Source: Pseudomonas taetrolens (GTDB lineage: Bacteria > Pseudomonadota > Gammaproteobacteria > Pseudomonadales > Pseudomonadaceae). Taken from it: a stretch of 64,000 nt of DNA. Numbering within the stretch: the first letter of the stretch is position 1; the number at the start of each line of letters is the position of its first letter. The stretch covers positions 572,001 to 636,000 of the forward strand of contig NZ_LS483370.1 of NCBI RefSeq assembly GCF_900475285.1. Reading direction: 5' to 3'. The position numbers and the translations under genes were made by a program. This document shows positions 1 through 9,265 of this stretch, piece after piece. The notes under the pieces are model-generated. The model was not told the origin of the DNA and searched no databases. It saw only the letters and a list, made by a program, of their open reading frames with translations.

Positions 1-268
1 GGCCCGAAGTCTTCAGATTTCAGGCTGACCCCAAACCCGCAGCCTCCGTGAAGTCTCTCGCTCACTCAGAGAAGCCTCGCGATCAGGATTAATGTGCGTT
101 CCGCAATCGGACGCAGCCTGCGGCACTTGCTACGGATTCAGGTTGCAGCGAAGCCATCAAACTTTTAGATATTTATCTACCATAATTCAGCATAAGCGCC
201 TGTAGGAACGTCCTGTTACAATGCCGCCTCTGCGAATTTCCAGTCCTCATACTGATCAGGAGCACACG
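1..268. other. Non-coding region upstream of ribA
   Basis: No convincing gene is seen on either strand. A short imperfect hairpin lies at about 95-115 (TGCG and TCCG paired with CGGA and CGCA). An AT-rich stretch at about 160-190 would suit a ribA promoter: CATAAT at 181-186 resembles a -10 box, but no good -35 box sits at the right distance. No FMN riboswitch was recognised. Confidence 0.4.
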
Positions 269-886
269 GTGCCCGTCGTTTTCGTTGCCGCTTGCAAACT
301 ACCCACTCCTTTTGCTGAATTCACCATGCATGGCTTCCTTGAGAAAGCCACGGGGCGTGAACACGTTGTGCTCAGTTTGGGCGACGTGGCGGATGGCGCT
401 CCAGTATTGGGCCGAGTGCATTCTGAATGCCTGACCGGCGATGCTTTGTTCAGCCAGCGTTGTGACTGTGGCTCGCAGCTGGACGCCGCCTTGCAGGCTA
501 TTGCCCGCGAAGGCCGGGGCGTATTGTTGTATTTGCGTCAGGAAGGCCGTGGTATCGGTTTGCTGAATAAAATTCGCGCCTACGAACTTCAGGATGGCGG
601 TGCCGATACCGTCGAGGCCAATGAGCGCCTGGGCTTTGCCGCCGATCAGCGTGATTACGCCATCTGCCTGCCGATGCTTGAGCACATGGGGGTCAAGTCG
701 TTGCGCTTGATGACCAACAACCCGCGCAAGGTCAAAGCGTTGACCGACATGGGCATCACCGTGTCCGAGCGCGTTCCGCTGCACACCGGTCATAACCCGC
801 ACAACAAACTGTACCTGGCGACCAAGGCCAACAAACTCGGGCATATGATGGGTAACCAGCACCAGAACGAGGCTGATCCGGCGTGA
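269..886 (+). CDS. ribA: GTP cyclohydrolase II (RibA)
   Basis: RibA opens GTP to 2,5-diamino-6-ribosylamino-pyrimidinone phosphate, formate and pyrophosphate, the first step of riboflavin synthesis in the cytoplasm. The protein shows the zinc-binding cysteines in [18 protein letters not shown], the RQEGRGIGL substrate loop and the C-terminal TNNPRKV segment. The frame is open from an ATG at 221, but I chose GTG 269: AGGAG lies at 258-262, and the protein then begins [14 protein letters not shown], which matches the usual RibA start. This gives 205 residues, close to the family's roughly 200. Its stop codon overlaps the GTG start of the next gene, so translation is probably coupled. Confidence 0.93.
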   Translation: MPVVFVAACKLPTPFAEFTMHGFLEKATGREHVVLSLGDVADGAPVLGRVHSECLTGDALFSQRCDCGSQLDAALQAIAREGRGVLLYLRQEGRGIGLLNKIRAYELQDGGADTVEANERLGFAADQRDYAICLPMLEHMGVKSLRLMTNNPRKVKALTDMGITVSERVPLHTGHNPHNKLYLATKANKLGHMMGNQHQNEADPA

Positions 887-1302
887 CCCGCGGTCAGATC
901 CGTCGCCGGTTAAGTTTCAGTGGATGGTGGCAGCTGGTTTTAACCTTGTTGCCGCTGTTGCTGGCCAATGGTTTTTTCGGAAAGTCCGAGCCCTTGCTCC
1001 CGGGATTGGCCATGCCTTTTTTCATCGCAGGCATGCTCTCGATGTTTGTCAGTCTGCGATTTTTCGGGGCTTACAAGCGTGGTCTGATCGCTACCCAAAA
1101 AGCCCTCGACACTCCGCAAGAACCTGAGGCATGGGCGCAATTGGCACGTGTGCGTCGCCGGGCGCTGCTGGTCGCAGGGTTACCGACCTGGATCGCCACG
1201 CTAGGGGTGTTTTTCGGCCTGGAAGGCGTGCCGTTATTTTTGCTGTCGGTGTCGACGCTGGTTCTGTTCTACCTCTATCGCATCCCGCGTCAGCTCGGTT
1301 GA
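883..1302 (+). CDS. Small inner-membrane protein, unknown function
   Basis: This 139-residue protein has a basic N-terminus ([10 protein letters not shown]) and about four hydrophobic segments, near residues 16-30, 43-62, 93-109 and 113-131. It looks like a small polytopic inner-membrane protein. I recognise no functional motif. The GTG start overlaps the ribA stop, and its own TGA shares a base with the ATG of the next gene. The three genes therefore form one tightly overlapping + strand unit. The position between ribA and a BtuF-like gene is the same as I recall in other pseudomonads and says nothing definite about its role. Confidence 0.7.
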   Translation: MTRGQIRRRLSFSGWWQLVLTLLPLLLANGFFGKSEPLLPGLAMPFFIAGMLSMFVSLRFFGAYKRGLIATQKALDTPQEPEAWAQLARVRRRALLVAGLPTWIATLGVFFGLEGVPLFLLSVSTLVLFYLYRIPRQLG

Positions 1303-2099
1303 TGCGCATCTGGCTGGCGCTCTTGCTGCTGGCTGCGGCCGCGGGCGCTTCAGTCATGGCGGCCACGCGCGTGGTCAGCCTGTCACCTTCCTTATCTGAA
1401 ATGGTTGTCGAGCTGGGCGCCGCCGATCTTCTGGTCGGGCGGCTCGAGGCCGGTGAGCCATCGCCGGAGCTGCTCAACATCCCCTCTGTGGGCCGCTACG
1501 GTCAGTTGGACATGGAGCGCTTGCTCAGCCTGCAACCTGATCTGCTTTTGCTCTGGCCTGGCAGCGTGGGGGCCGGGCAGCGCGAGCAGCTACGGCGCCT
1601 CAAGATCCCGACCTACACGGCTGAACCCAAGACCCTCGACCAACTGGCCGACCAGATCGAGGCCTTGGCGGTGACGCTGGGGCGGCCTGAGCGCGGGCGT
1701 GAGCTGGCCAATCATGTGCGCCAGCGTCTGCTCGAACTGCGGGCAGAGCATCGGCGAGACCAGCCGCTGCGGGTGTTTTATCAAGTGTGGGATCAGCCGC
1801 TGTATACCCTTGGCGGCGGGCAAATCATCAGTGATGCCTTGAAGGTGTGCGGGGCGAGCAATGTGTTTTCCGACCTGCAGTTGCCCGCCCCGCAGGTCAG
1901 CCTGGAGTCGGTTTTGCAGCGTAATCCCGACGTGATCATTGCCGGCAATCAGGCCCAGCTCGACGCGTGGAAAGCCTGGCCGCAGATTGATGCTGTCAGG
2001 CACGGGCGCTTGCTGTTATTGGCTGACAAGGGTCTGGAGCGCCCGAGCGGGCAGATGATTGAGGCGACCGCCAGGTTGTGTCAGCAGTTGGCGGATTGA
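1302..2099 (+). CDS. btuF: BtuF-like cobalamin-binding periplasmic protein
   Basis: This is a 265-residue helical-backbone substrate-binding protein that should capture cobalamin or a related corrinoid in the periplasm for an ABC importer. The N-terminus is a typical signal peptide ([20 protein letters not shown]). It is followed by the family sequences RVVSLSPSLSEMVVELGA, VGRYGQLDMERLLSLQPDLLL and NPDVIIAG. The longer frame from 1131 would lack a signal peptide, so ATG 1302, overlapping the previous stop, was chosen. No BtuC or BtuD permease genes are in the window. A BtuB-type receptor gene converges on it from the other strand, which supports a corrinoid role; the exact ligand is inferred. 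Confidence 0.8.
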   Translation: MRIWLALLLLAAAAGASVMAATRVVSLSPSLSEMVVELGAADLLVGRLEAGEPSPELLNIPSVGRYGQLDMERLLSLQPDLLLLWPGSVGAGQREQLRRLKIPTYTAEPKTLDQLADQIEALAVTLGRPERGRELANHVRQRLLELRAEHRRDQPLRVFYQVWDQPLYTLGGGQIISDALKVCGASNVFSDLQLPAPQVSLESVLQRNPDVIIAGNQAQLDAWKAWPQIDAVRHGRLLLLADKGLERPSGQMIEATARLCQQLAD

Positions 2100-2144
2100 T
2101 GCTCACCGGTAACCAATGCGGCAGCGGTTACAGGTTATTGCTCA

Positions 2145-4034
2145 TTAGAGGGTTGGGGTCCAGGTCACAGCCAGCTGAACACTGCGGCGTTCTTCGCGGT
2201 ATCCGTAGTAGCTGCCGTCGAAGCTGTAGAGCGCACGGGTGAAGGTTTTATCCAGCAGGTTGTCGACTTTGAGGTCCAGGCGCACCTGCGGGCTGGCCTG
2301 CCAGTTGCCTCGCAATCCCAACAGTCCATAGCCAGCAATCGGTTGTGTATTGTCTTCGTCGTTAAAGCTGCTGCTCACCGCTTGCCAGCTGGCGCCGACA
2401 CCCAGCCGGTCAAATTGTCGATCAAGATCCAGACTCAACGTGCGCCGGGCGCGACGACCAAGCGTGTGGCCGCTTTCGCGGTCGCGCGGATCGATAATCG
2501 CGATCCCCAGGCTGCTCTGCCAGCCAAACCATTGCTGATGCAATGCGCTTTCAAAACCCGTGACCCGGGCTGCACCGATGTTTTGCTGGATAAAGTCAGC
2601 ATCGGCAACAATCGCGTCGCGGATGTCGGTCCGGTACAGCGAGGTTTCCAGTCGGCTGTCCTCGCTAAGCTGGCTGCGCCATTGCAGCTCGTAGCTTTTC
2701 GAGTGTTCAGGCTTGAGCGCCGCGTTACCAAACTGCGGATAGTACAAGTCGTTAAATGTCGGGGCGCGAAAGCCCTCGCTGTAAGACAGCAGCACGTCGT
2801 TGTCGGCATTCAACGGCACAGTCAGGCTGGCGCTCCACGTATTCTGGCTGCCGAACTGCTGGTTTTGATCATGGCGCAGGCCCAGTTCGGTGGAAAAGTG
2901 ATCACCCTGAAACCGGTGCTGGATAAACGCTGCACGGTTCCAGCGGCTGTCCTGGTTGAACACTGTGCTGCTGCGTACGCGGTCTTCATAGGCGTCGGCG
3001 CCCACGATCAGGCTGTGCTGATCGGTGAGTGTCAGATTGTTTTGCCAGTTCAACGAGTCGCGGTAGGTATTGAAACTGGCGATTTCCGGGCTGAGCTTGT
3101 CGCGGGTTTTTTCGCGGTTTTCGCTGTGGCCCAGTTCAAGGCGTGAGTTCCAGCGCTCGGTCAGTTGCGCATCGATAAAGCTCGACACACTGCTGATATC
3201 GAAGTCGCTGTAGAGCTGTTGCCCACTGACGCTCGAGGTTTCCGGGTCCCAGCGGCCAAACCCGTTGTCGAGTTCTGTCTTGCCGGTGTTTTTCAACGCC
3301 GACAGGCCGATTTCGATGTCATCGCTCAGGGTATGGCTCAGGTTCAGACTTAGGGATTTATTACGGTAAGCGTCGTGGTCGCTATCGCTGGGGAAGGATT
3401 CATAGGTACGGTTCACCCCTGCGGTCTCTTCCAGGCTGGTGCTCAGGTTAAAGCGCGTCAGTTCATCGCCACCCGAGATTCCCACGCTGTTCTGAGAGCT
3501 GCCATAACTGCCCACGGCACTGCGCAGGCGCAGTTGCGGGGCATGATCGGCACCCCGACGGGTGAACACCTGAATCACCCCGCCAATGGCATCGCTGCCG
3601 TAGATCACCGAGCGCGAGCCACGCAGGACTTCAACCCGCTCGATCTGATCGATATTCAGGTACTGCAGGTTACTGTCGGCCGACGTAGCATTGGCCATGC
3701 GCTGGCCGTCGACCAGTACCAGGCTTTGCGCGGATTTTGTGCCGCGAATATAAATCCCCGGCAGGCCGCCGCGTCCACCGCTGCGTGCTATTTGCACGCC
3801 GGGTATCCGACCCAGCAGGTCGGTAAGGCTGGTGGGTTGCAGGCGGTCGATGTCATCGCGGGTGAACACGCTGCTGGCGCTGCTGCTGTCGGAGCGCGCC
3901 TGCACCTGGCGGTTGCCGGAGATCAGGGTTTGCGGGAGTTTGAGCGCATCTTCGCGTTCTGGAGACGTATCGGCAGCCAGCAAGGGACTGGCCGGGACAA
4001 TCCCGAGTAACAAGGCGAAGCGAAGGACTTTCAT
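2145..4034 (-). CDS. btuB: BtuB-type TonB-dependent outer-membrane receptor
   Basis: This 629-residue outer-membrane receptor most likely imports vitamin B12. After a signal peptide (MKVLRFALLLGIVPASPLLA) come a plug domain and a 22-strand-type barrel. The plug spans about residues 40-155 and includes TRDDIDRLQPTSLTDLLGRI, IYIRGTKSAQSLVLVDGQRM and YGSDAIGGVIQVFTRR. The barrel ends in an aromatic-rich segment finishing TWTPTL. The barrel is short, as in BtuB (about 600) rather than siderophore receptors (700 or more). ATG 4034 was preferred to TTG 4049 because the signal peptide starts there. It lies downstream of dxs on the same strand, with a large palindrome between them, and converges on btuF. 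No B12 riboswitch fits in the 96-base gap. Confidence 0.82.
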   Translation of the reverse strand: MKVLRFALLLGIVPASPLLAADTSPEREDALKLPQTLISGNRQVQARSDSSSASSVFTRDDIDRLQPTSLTDLLGRIPGVQIARSGGRGGLPGIYIRGTKSAQSLVLVDGQRMANATSADSNLQYLNIDQIERVEVLRGSRSVIYGSDAIGGVIQVFTRRGADHAPQLRLRSAVGSYGSSQNSVGISGGDELTRFNLSTSLEETAGVNRTYESFPSDSDHDAYRNKSLSLNLSHTLSDDIEIGLSALKNTGKTELDNGFGRWDPETSSVSGQQLYSDFDISSVSSFIDAQLTERWNSRLELGHSENREKTRDKLSPEIASFNTYRDSLNWQNNLTLTDQHSLIVGADAYEDRVRSSTVFNQDSRWNRAAFIQHRFQGDHFSTELGLRHDQNQQFGSQNTWSASLTVPLNADNDVLLSYSEGFRAPTFNDLYYPQFGNAALKPEHSKSYELQWRSQLSEDSRLETSLYRTDIRDAIVADADFIQQNIGAARVTGFESALHQQWFGWQSSLGIAIIDPRDRESGHTLGRRARRTLSLDLDRQFDRLGVGASWQAVSSSFNDEDNTQPIAGYGLLGLRGNWQASPQVRLDLKVDNLLDKTFTRALYSFDGSYYGYREERRSVQLAVTWTPTL

Positions 4035-4054
4035 GGTTTCTCGATTCAAAGCAG

Positions 4055-4117
4055 GTAGCCGCTGCCACAGACTTCGATAAGGCCCGAAGGGCCTTCAAAA
4101 CCTGCGACAGCGGCTAC
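4055..4117. repeat. 63-base palindromic element between dxs and btuB
   Basis: The outer arms are GTAGCCGCTG (4055-4064) and CAGCGGCTAC (4108-4117). A nested perfect stem pairs AAGGCCC (4079-4085) with GGGCCTT (4089-4095). It resembles the REP-type extragenic palindromes of Pseudomonas; the same 10-mer GTAGCCGCTG recurs at 60907. It may act as a transcript-stabilising or terminating hairpin after dxs, but no U-run follows it. Confidence 0.75.
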
Positions 4118-4130
4118 AAGGTTCGTCGGA

Positions 4131-6029
4131 TCAGAGCCCGAGCAACTGCATGCGCTGGCGAACTGAAGCTTCAATGCCGGCGGCGTCCAGCCCGCATTCG
4201 GCAAGCATCTGATTCGGCTTGGCGTGTTCGACGTACACGTCCGGCAGTCCCAGGTGCAGAACCGGCTTGAGCACGTTCTCACGGGCTAGGAACTCGCTGA
4301 CAGCCGCGCCCGCGCCGCCCATGATGGCGTTCTCTTCGAGGGTTACCAGCAGTTCATGGCTATCGGCCATTTCCCGCACCAACGCCTCATCCATCGGTTT
4401 GACGAAGCGCATGTCGACCACGGTGGCGTCGATTTTTTCCGCTACTTGCAGGGCTTCAGCCAGTTGTACGCCAAATACCAGCATGGCGACCCTGGACCCT
4501 TGGCGACGAATCACCCCTTTGCCGATTTCCAGCGGTTCGAGGGTTTTCTCGATGGTTGCATTCGGGCCGGTGCCACGCGGGTAGCGTACGGCCGCCGGGC
4601 CGTTGTACAGGTGCCCGGTGGTGAGCATCTTGCGCAGTTCGTTTTCATCGCTCGGGGTCATGATGACCATGCTCGGAATGCAGCGCAGATAAGACAGGTC
4701 GAAGCTGCCGGCATGGGTCGGACCGTCTTCGCCGACCAGACCGGCGCGGTCAATGGCGAACAGTACGTCCAGATTTTGAACGGCCACGTCATGCACCAAC
4801 TGGTCGTAGCCGCGCTGCAGGAACGTCGAGTAAATCGCGACCACCGGCTTGGCGCCTTCGCAGGCCATACCGGCGGCAAAGGTCACTGCGTGCTGTTCGG
4901 CAATCGCCACATCGAAATAGCGCTGCGGGTAACGTTCGCTGAACGCGATCAGGTCCGAGCCTTCTTTCATGGCGGGCGTAATGCCGACCAGGCGCGGGTC
5001 GGTTGCGGCCATGTCACACAGCCATTCGCCGAACACTGCTGAGTATTTCGGCCCGCTGTCTGCCTTGGGGGCCACTTTGGGCGCATCCAGCGGCTCGAGC
5101 TTGGTGATGGCGTGGTAGCCAATCGGATCCGCTTCAGCCGGGGCAAAACCTTTGCCCTTTTTGGTGACGATGTGCAGAAACTGCGGCCCCTTGAGATCAC
5201 GCATGTTGCGCAGCGTGGCGATCAGGGTTGGCAGGTCGTGGCCATCGATGGGGCCGATGTAATTCCAGCCCAACTCTTCGAACAGGGTTCCGGGCACCAG
5301 CATGCCTTTGGCATATTCTTCGGTGCGGCGGGCGATCTCCCAGGCACCCGGCAAGCGCGACAGCACTTTCTTGCTGCCTTCACGCATGCTGGCGTAGGTG
5401 CGGCTCGAGAGAATTTTGGCCAGGTAATTGGACAAGCCCCCGACATTACGCGAGATCGACATGTCGTTGTCGTTGAGGATCACCAGCATGTTGGCATTGA
5501 CTTCAGGGGCGTGGTTCAACGCCTCAAAGGCCATGCCCGCCGTTAGTGCGCCGTCACCGATCACGGCGATGGCCTTGCGCTCGCTGTTTTGCAGGCGGGC
5601 AGCAATGGCCATGCCCAGCGCAGCACTGATCGAGGTGCTGGAGTGGCCTACGCCGAAGGTGTCGTACTCGCTCTCGGCGCGGCGCGGGAAGGCGGCAACA
5701 CCATCCTTCTGGCGCAGTGTGGACATCTGCTCGCGGCGACCGGTGAGGATCTTGTGCGGATAAGCCTGATGACCTACGTCCCACACCAGACGATCGTCCG
5801 GGGTATCGAACACGTAGTGCAACGCAATGGTCAGTTCAATGACGCCCAGGCCTGCCCCAAAGTGCCCACCCGTCTGGCCGACGGTATAGAGCAGTTCCTG
5901 GCGCAATTCATCGGCCAGGGTTTCCAGCTCGGCTTCGGCTAATCGGCGCAGGCCCACAGGCGTGCCTGCTCGGTCGAGCAGGGGCGTAGTAGGGCGGCTG
6001 CGGGGAATCTCATGAAACGTCGTTGGCAT
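4131..6029 (-). CDS. dxs: 1-deoxy-D-xylulose-5-phosphate synthase
   Basis: Dxs condenses pyruvate and glyceraldehyde 3-phosphate to deoxyxylulose 5-phosphate with thiamine diphosphate, the entry step of the MEP isoprenoid pathway. The 632-residue length is standard. Visible signatures are [20 protein letters not shown] near the N-terminus, the thiamine-binding [15 protein letters not shown], and the transketolase-type [15 protein letters not shown] and [15 protein letters not shown]. It follows xseB and ispA on the same strand, the usual gammaproteobacterial order. The 131-base gap after ispA is wide enough for an extra promoter, but none was clearly identified. Confidence 0.97.
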   Translation of the reverse strand: MPTTFHEIPRSRPTTPLLDRAGTPVGLRRLAEAELETLADELRQELLYTVGQTGGHFGAGLGVIELTIALHYVFDTPDDRLVWDVGHQAYPHKILTGRREQMSTLRQKDGVAAFPRRAESEYDTFGVGHSSTSISAALGMAIAARLQNSERKAIAVIGDGALTAGMAFEALNHAPEVNANMLVILNDNDMSISRNVGGLSNYLAKILSSRTYASMREGSKKVLSRLPGAWEIARRTEEYAKGMLVPGTLFEELGWNYIGPIDGHDLPTLIATLRNMRDLKGPQFLHIVTKKGKGFAPAEADPIGYHAITKLEPLDAPKVAPKADSGPKYSAVFGEWLCDMAATDPRLVGITPAMKEGSDLIAFSERYPQRYFDVAIAEQHAVTFAAGMACEGAKPVVAIYSTFLQRGYDQLVHDVAVQNLDVLFAIDRAGLVGEDGPTHAGSFDLSYLRCIPSMVIMTPSDENELRKMLTTGHLYNGPAAVRYPRGTGPNATIEKTLEPLEIGKGVIRRQGSRVAMLVFGVQLAEALQVAEKIDATVVDMRFVKPMDEALVREMADSHELLVTLEENAIMGGAGAAVSEFLARENVLKPVLHLGLPDVYVEHAKPNQMLAECGLDAAGIEASVRQRMQLLGL

Positions 6030-6160
6030 CAGGCGAATCGTTATAGGTATAAGAAGAGGCGGCAGTTTACCTTATGCAACGTAAGCTGCCCACGAAGTCT
6101 GGCACTCGTTAGTCAGACGTTGGTATTTAACGCCGTCCGAAATGGCCATGCATTACGCCT

Positions 6161-7048
6161 TTAGTGGCGGCGTTTGACGATATAGCGCGCCAGCTCACGC
6201 AACGGCTCGGCATCTGCTTCAAAAGGTCGCAGGGCATTGAGCGCCTGGTCGCGCAGCTCCAGTGCGTAATGCTTGGCCTGCTCCAGCCCCATCAGCGCCG
6301 GGTAGGTTGGCTTGTCCCGGGCGATATCCGCGCCCTGGCGTTTGCCCAGGGTTTCTGTATCGCTTTCCACATCCAGGATGTCGTCCTGCACTTGAAACGC
6401 GAGGCCGATGGCGCGCGCATAAACGTTCAGTGCCTGCAGGTTCTCGACCGTCGCCTTGCCGCTGGCCAATGCGCCCAGCTGTACGCTGGCCTCGATCAGT
6501 GCGCCGGTCTTGTGCCGGTGCATGTATTCCAGGGCTGCCTGATCCAGCTTGATACCGACAGAACCGAGGTCAATCGCTTGCCCGCCCACCATGCCGGCCG
6601 GGCCTGCCGCCAGCGCGAGGGCTGACACCATGCGCAAGCGTGTTTCGGCGTCCAGAGCGGTAAGTTGCGGATCGATCAGGGTGCTGAACGCCAGGCTTTG
6701 CAGGCCATCGCCCGCCAGAATGGCGCAGGCTTCGTCATACGCTTTATGGGTCGTTGGCAGGCCGCGGCGCAGATCGTCATCGTCCATCGCGGGCAAATCA
6801 TCATGCACCAGCGAATAGGCGTGGATCAGCTCCACCGCACAGGCTGCGCCATTAGCGTGCTCGGGCGCACTGCCCAAGGCCTCGCAGGCTGCATAGGCCA
6901 GCAGCGGGCGTACCCGCTTGCCACCATTCATCACGCTGTAGCGCATGGCCTCGTAGAGGCGTGCCAACTCTGGCGCCGGAGCGATAAACAAACGCTCGAG
7001 AGCCGCATTGACACGGTCCTGGCTGCTGGCCTGGTAGGCATCGATCAT
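6161..7048 (-). CDS. ispA: (2E,6E)-farnesyl diphosphate synthase
   Basis: IspA adds isopentenyl diphosphate to dimethylallyl and geranyl diphosphate to make farnesyl diphosphate, feeding ubiquinone and undecaprenyl-phosphate synthesis. The 295-residue protein has the first aspartate-rich motif ([11 protein letters not shown]), preceded by [10 protein letters not shown], and the second ([12 protein letters not shown]). The ATG overlaps the xseB stop by four bases, so the two are coupled, with dxs downstream. The three genes link exonuclease VII and the start of isoprenoid synthesis in one transcription unit, as in many gammaproteobacteria. Confidence 0.96.
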   Translation of the reverse strand: MIDAYQASSQDRVNAALERLFIAPAPELARLYEAMRYSVMNGGKRVRPLLAYAACEALGSAPEHANGAACAVELIHAYSLVHDDLPAMDDDDLRRGLPTTHKAYDEACAILAGDGLQSLAFSTLIDPQLTALDAETRLRMVSALALAAGPAGMVGGQAIDLGSVGIKLDQAALEYMHRHKTGALIEASVQLGALASGKATVENLQALNVYARAIGLAFQVQDDILDVESDTETLGKRQGADIARDKPTYPALMGLEQAKHYALELRDQALNALRPFEADAEPLRELARYIVKRRH

Positions 7049-7287
7049 TCGGGCTGTTCCGCATCAAAGGGTTCTTGTGCCAGCTCACCGTCACGCTCAA
7101 GCAGGATTTGCACCTTCTGCTCGGCTTGGGCCAGTGCGCCCTGGCAATCACGGGTCAGGCGAATGCCTTGCTCGAAGGCGGTCAGCGAGTCTTCCAGCGA
7201 CAACTCGCCATTTTCCAGACGCTCGACCAGCGTTTGCAGGTCAGCGAGGGATTGCTCGAAATCCAGGGAAGCTTTTTTGCGGGCCAT
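7045..7287 (-). CDS. xseB: Exodeoxyribonuclease VII small subunit
   Basis: This 80-residue protein is the small subunit of exonuclease VII, which degrades single-stranded DNA from both ends when bound to XseA. It carries the family's two-helix signature, seen as [20 protein letters not shown] and then [19 protein letters not shown]. The C-terminus is acidic (DAEQPE). xseA is not in the window. It is the first gene of the xseB-ispA-dxs unit, so the promoter should lie in the 390-base gap shared with the divergent tssA. Confidence 0.93.
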   Translation of the reverse strand: MARKKASLDFEQSLADLQTLVERLENGELSLEDSLTAFEQGIRLTRDCQGALAQAEQKVQILLERDGELAQEPFDAEQPE

Positions 7288-7656
7288 GGCGGCGCTCTCG
7301 GTAGGCGTTAAAACCGGCTGACACTAGCAGACAGCGGGTTTTGGGGCAAATCGGGGGAGGGTTTAAGGCGTGTACAGAAGGGTCAGAGCCATTAAACAGA
7401 ATCCGCTGTGCAGCTCGGACGGGGATTACCGTTTGATCCGGTAATTGTGTGGGAATGAGTTTGTTTGTGCGGTGGCAAGACACTCATATGAAGTGTTTTT
7501 AGGTGCTTTTCCTGCGCGGGGAAGATTCGTACCGAATTGCGGATTTTTCCGACATTTTTCTTTTGGGCTTTCCCCTATCGTCTCGCCACTTGAATGGACT
7601 CGGTACTGTGAAGTGATCAACTCCCCCTATCGCGTGATAACCCTCGTTGTTTGCCC
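7288..7656. other. Divergent intergenic region xseB / tssA
   Basis: There is no gene here; this gap should hold the xseB promoter (-) and the T6SS operon promoter and leader (+). I looked for a sigma-54 site (GG-N10-GC with TGGC and TTGC cores) reading toward tssA and saw none. CCCCTATCG occurs twice as a direct repeat, at 7572-7580 and 7624-7632. CACTT (7587-7591) can pair with AAGTG (7611-7615), enclosing a GGA at 7596-7598. Confidence 0.5.
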
Positions 7657-7672
7657 CGTGGCTGGAGCCACG
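7657..7672 (+). promoter_or_regulatory. Hairpin with GGA loop over the tssA ribosome-binding site (candidate RsmA/RsmE site)
   Basis: CGTGGC (7657-7662) and GCCACG (7667-7672) form a perfect six-base-pair stem around the loop TGGA. The GGA (7664-7666) is part of the only Shine-Dalgarno-like sequence (TGGAG), ten bases before ATG 7678. GGA in a hairpin loop at the ribosome-binding site is the known arrangement for Csr/Rsm repressors. T6SS genes of Pseudomonas are known Gac/Rsm targets. Binding here is inferred. Confidence 0.55.
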
Positions 7673-7677
7673 TCGCG

Positions 7678-9234
7678 ATGACGTATTCCAGCAAGTTGTT
7701 TGCATCCTTGATCGACCTGGCTAAAACGCCGGTCTTCAAAGACTGCTTTGCCGGCAGTGACGTGCGTTTTTCCAATGAATTCGAAGCCTTGGAGCGCGAG
7801 CTGGGCAAATCGCAGTCCATGTACGAAAACAACCAGATCGACTGGTTTTGGGTCAAGGAGCACAGCGAGGCGCTGTTGCGCGATCAGTCGAAGGATCTGC
7901 GAGCGGGTGTCTGGCTGACGTGGGCCTTGTACCAGCGAGAGTCTTTCCAGGGGCTCGTGGCGGGGCTAGGGTTGGTGCATTACCTGTGCAAGCACCATTG
8001 GGACTCGGTTCACCCGCTCAAGTTGCGTACGCGAGGCGCGACGATCAGTTGGCTGGCTTCGCGCCTCGATCAGGTGCTTAACGAGAACATCCCCATCCAG
8101 GAGCAACTGCCGCTTTTTCGGCACATGCTTGAGCTCCTGCAGGAACTTGAAGGCCTGCTGGCCGGGCACCTGGGTGATGAAGTGCCCTTGTTGCTGCCCA
8201 TTTGCCGGCGTTTGGGCCGTTGGATACAGCGCGCCGCAGACAGCCAGCCCGAGCCCGGCTCACTGGCCGCGGTAGTGGCTCAGGTCAAGCAGGCCGCCAC
8301 CCAGTTGATCGAGCCCAATCCACCCCTTGATAACGAAAAGGATGCACACAAAGCCCTGCGTGCCCAGCAAGACAGTGCTCGCCCTTTGTGCGCCTGGTGG
8401 TTGAAGCAAAAGGCCAGCGACCTGCGTGCCCTGCGTTTGAACCGGACACTGACCTGGCTATCGGTCGAGGTTGCCCCCGAGCGCAACGCCGAACACATCA
8501 CACCATTGCGCGGGCTGCCGGCAGACAAGCTTAAAAGCTACCGCGAACGCTTTGACCAGGGGCAATTCGCCGATTTGCTGGTGGAGCTGGAAGTCAGCCT
8601 GACCAAGGCCCCGTTCTGGTTCGATGGTCAGCGCATGGTTTGGGAGTGTTTACACGGATTAAAGGCCGAGCAGGCGATGCGTGAAGTTGAGCACCATTTG
8701 GCTCAGTTGCTTCAACGTCTGCCGGGAGTGGCAGAGCTGCGTTTCAGCGACGGCGCACCGTTTGCCGACCCGTCGACCCAGGCATGGATCAATGCCCGGG
8801 TGATGCCTCATCTGCAGTCGCCAGTCGAGTCCGGAACGGTGACATTCGCGATCGACAAACCCCTCTGGGAAATCGCTCTCGAAGAGGCTCTCGAGATGTT
8901 CCGCGACAGCGGTTTCAAGGCCGCCGTACAAGTCCTGAAACGTGGGCTGAACACTGCGCGGGGCGAACGGGAGCGCTTCTTCTGGCAACTGACCCTCGCT
9001 CGACTGTGTTTCCAGAGCAAGAAATACGAACTCGCCAAAACCCAGCTCGAAATGCTCGACCAGTTACTCCATCGCTCCGGCCTCGAGGCCTGGGAGCCGG
9101 ATCTGGTCCTGGAAGTATTGCGCCTTCTGCATCGCTGCTGCGAGCTCCTGCCGCAGAACCACGAAGTGCGAGAACGCAAGGACGAGATGTATCGCAGGTT
9201 GTGCCACCTCGATCTTGAAGTGGTACTCGAATAG
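7678..9234 (+). CDS. tssA: T6SS protein TssA
   Basis: TssA primes and caps the contractile sheath as it polymerises from the baseplate. This 518-residue protein has an ImpA_N-type N-terminal region at about residues 15-130, recognisable by FWVKEHSEALLRDQSKDLRA, the central segment ERFDQGQFADLLVELEV and a helical C-terminal region. The frame is open from TTG 7651, but ATG 7678 was chosen because the TTG codon and part of the upstream frame lie in the hairpin that holds the ribosome-binding site. It opens the T6SS operon, as hsiA2 does in the P. aeruginosa HSI-II cluster. The next gene begins 31 bases after its stop. Confidence 0.9.
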   Translation: MTYSSKLFASLIDLAKTPVFKDCFAGSDVRFSNEFEALERELGKSQSMYENNQIDWFWVKEHSEALLRDQSKDLRAGVWLTWALYQRESFQGLVAGLGLVHYLCKHHWDSVHPLKLRTRGATISWLASRLDQVLNENIPIQEQLPLFRHMLELLQELEGLLAGHLGDEVPLLLPICRRLGRWIQRAADSQPEPGSLAAVVAQVKQAATQLIEPNPPLDNEKDAHKALRAQQDSARPLCAWWLKQKASDLRALRLNRTLTWLSVEVAPERNAEHITPLRGLPADKLKSYRERFDQGQFADLLVELEVSLTKAPFWFDGQRMVWECLHGLKAEQAMREVEHHLAQLLQRLPGVAELRFSDGAPFADPSTQAWINARVMPHLQSPVESGTVTFAIDKPLWEIALEEALEMFRDSGFKAAVQVLKRGLNTARGERERFFWQLTLARLCFQSKKYELAKTQLEMLDQLLHRSGLEAWEPDLVLEVLRLLHRCCELLPQNHEVRERKDEMYRRLCHLDLEVVLE

Positions 9235-9265
9235 GCCTCAGGGTCACATACGCAAGGAAAAAAGC

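Noticed and set aside
1..268. FMN riboswitch upstream of ribA
   Set aside because: The conserved FMN-element core was not recognisable, and pseudomonads usually place it before ribB.
2343..4010. Several + strand frames opposite btuB
   Set aside because: They match the shadow pattern of the receptor gene and contain no family motif.
7288..7677. Sigma-54 promoter before tssA
   Set aside because: No GG-N10-GC with TGGC and TTGC cores was found reading toward tssA, although a sigma-54 activator is encoded in the operon.
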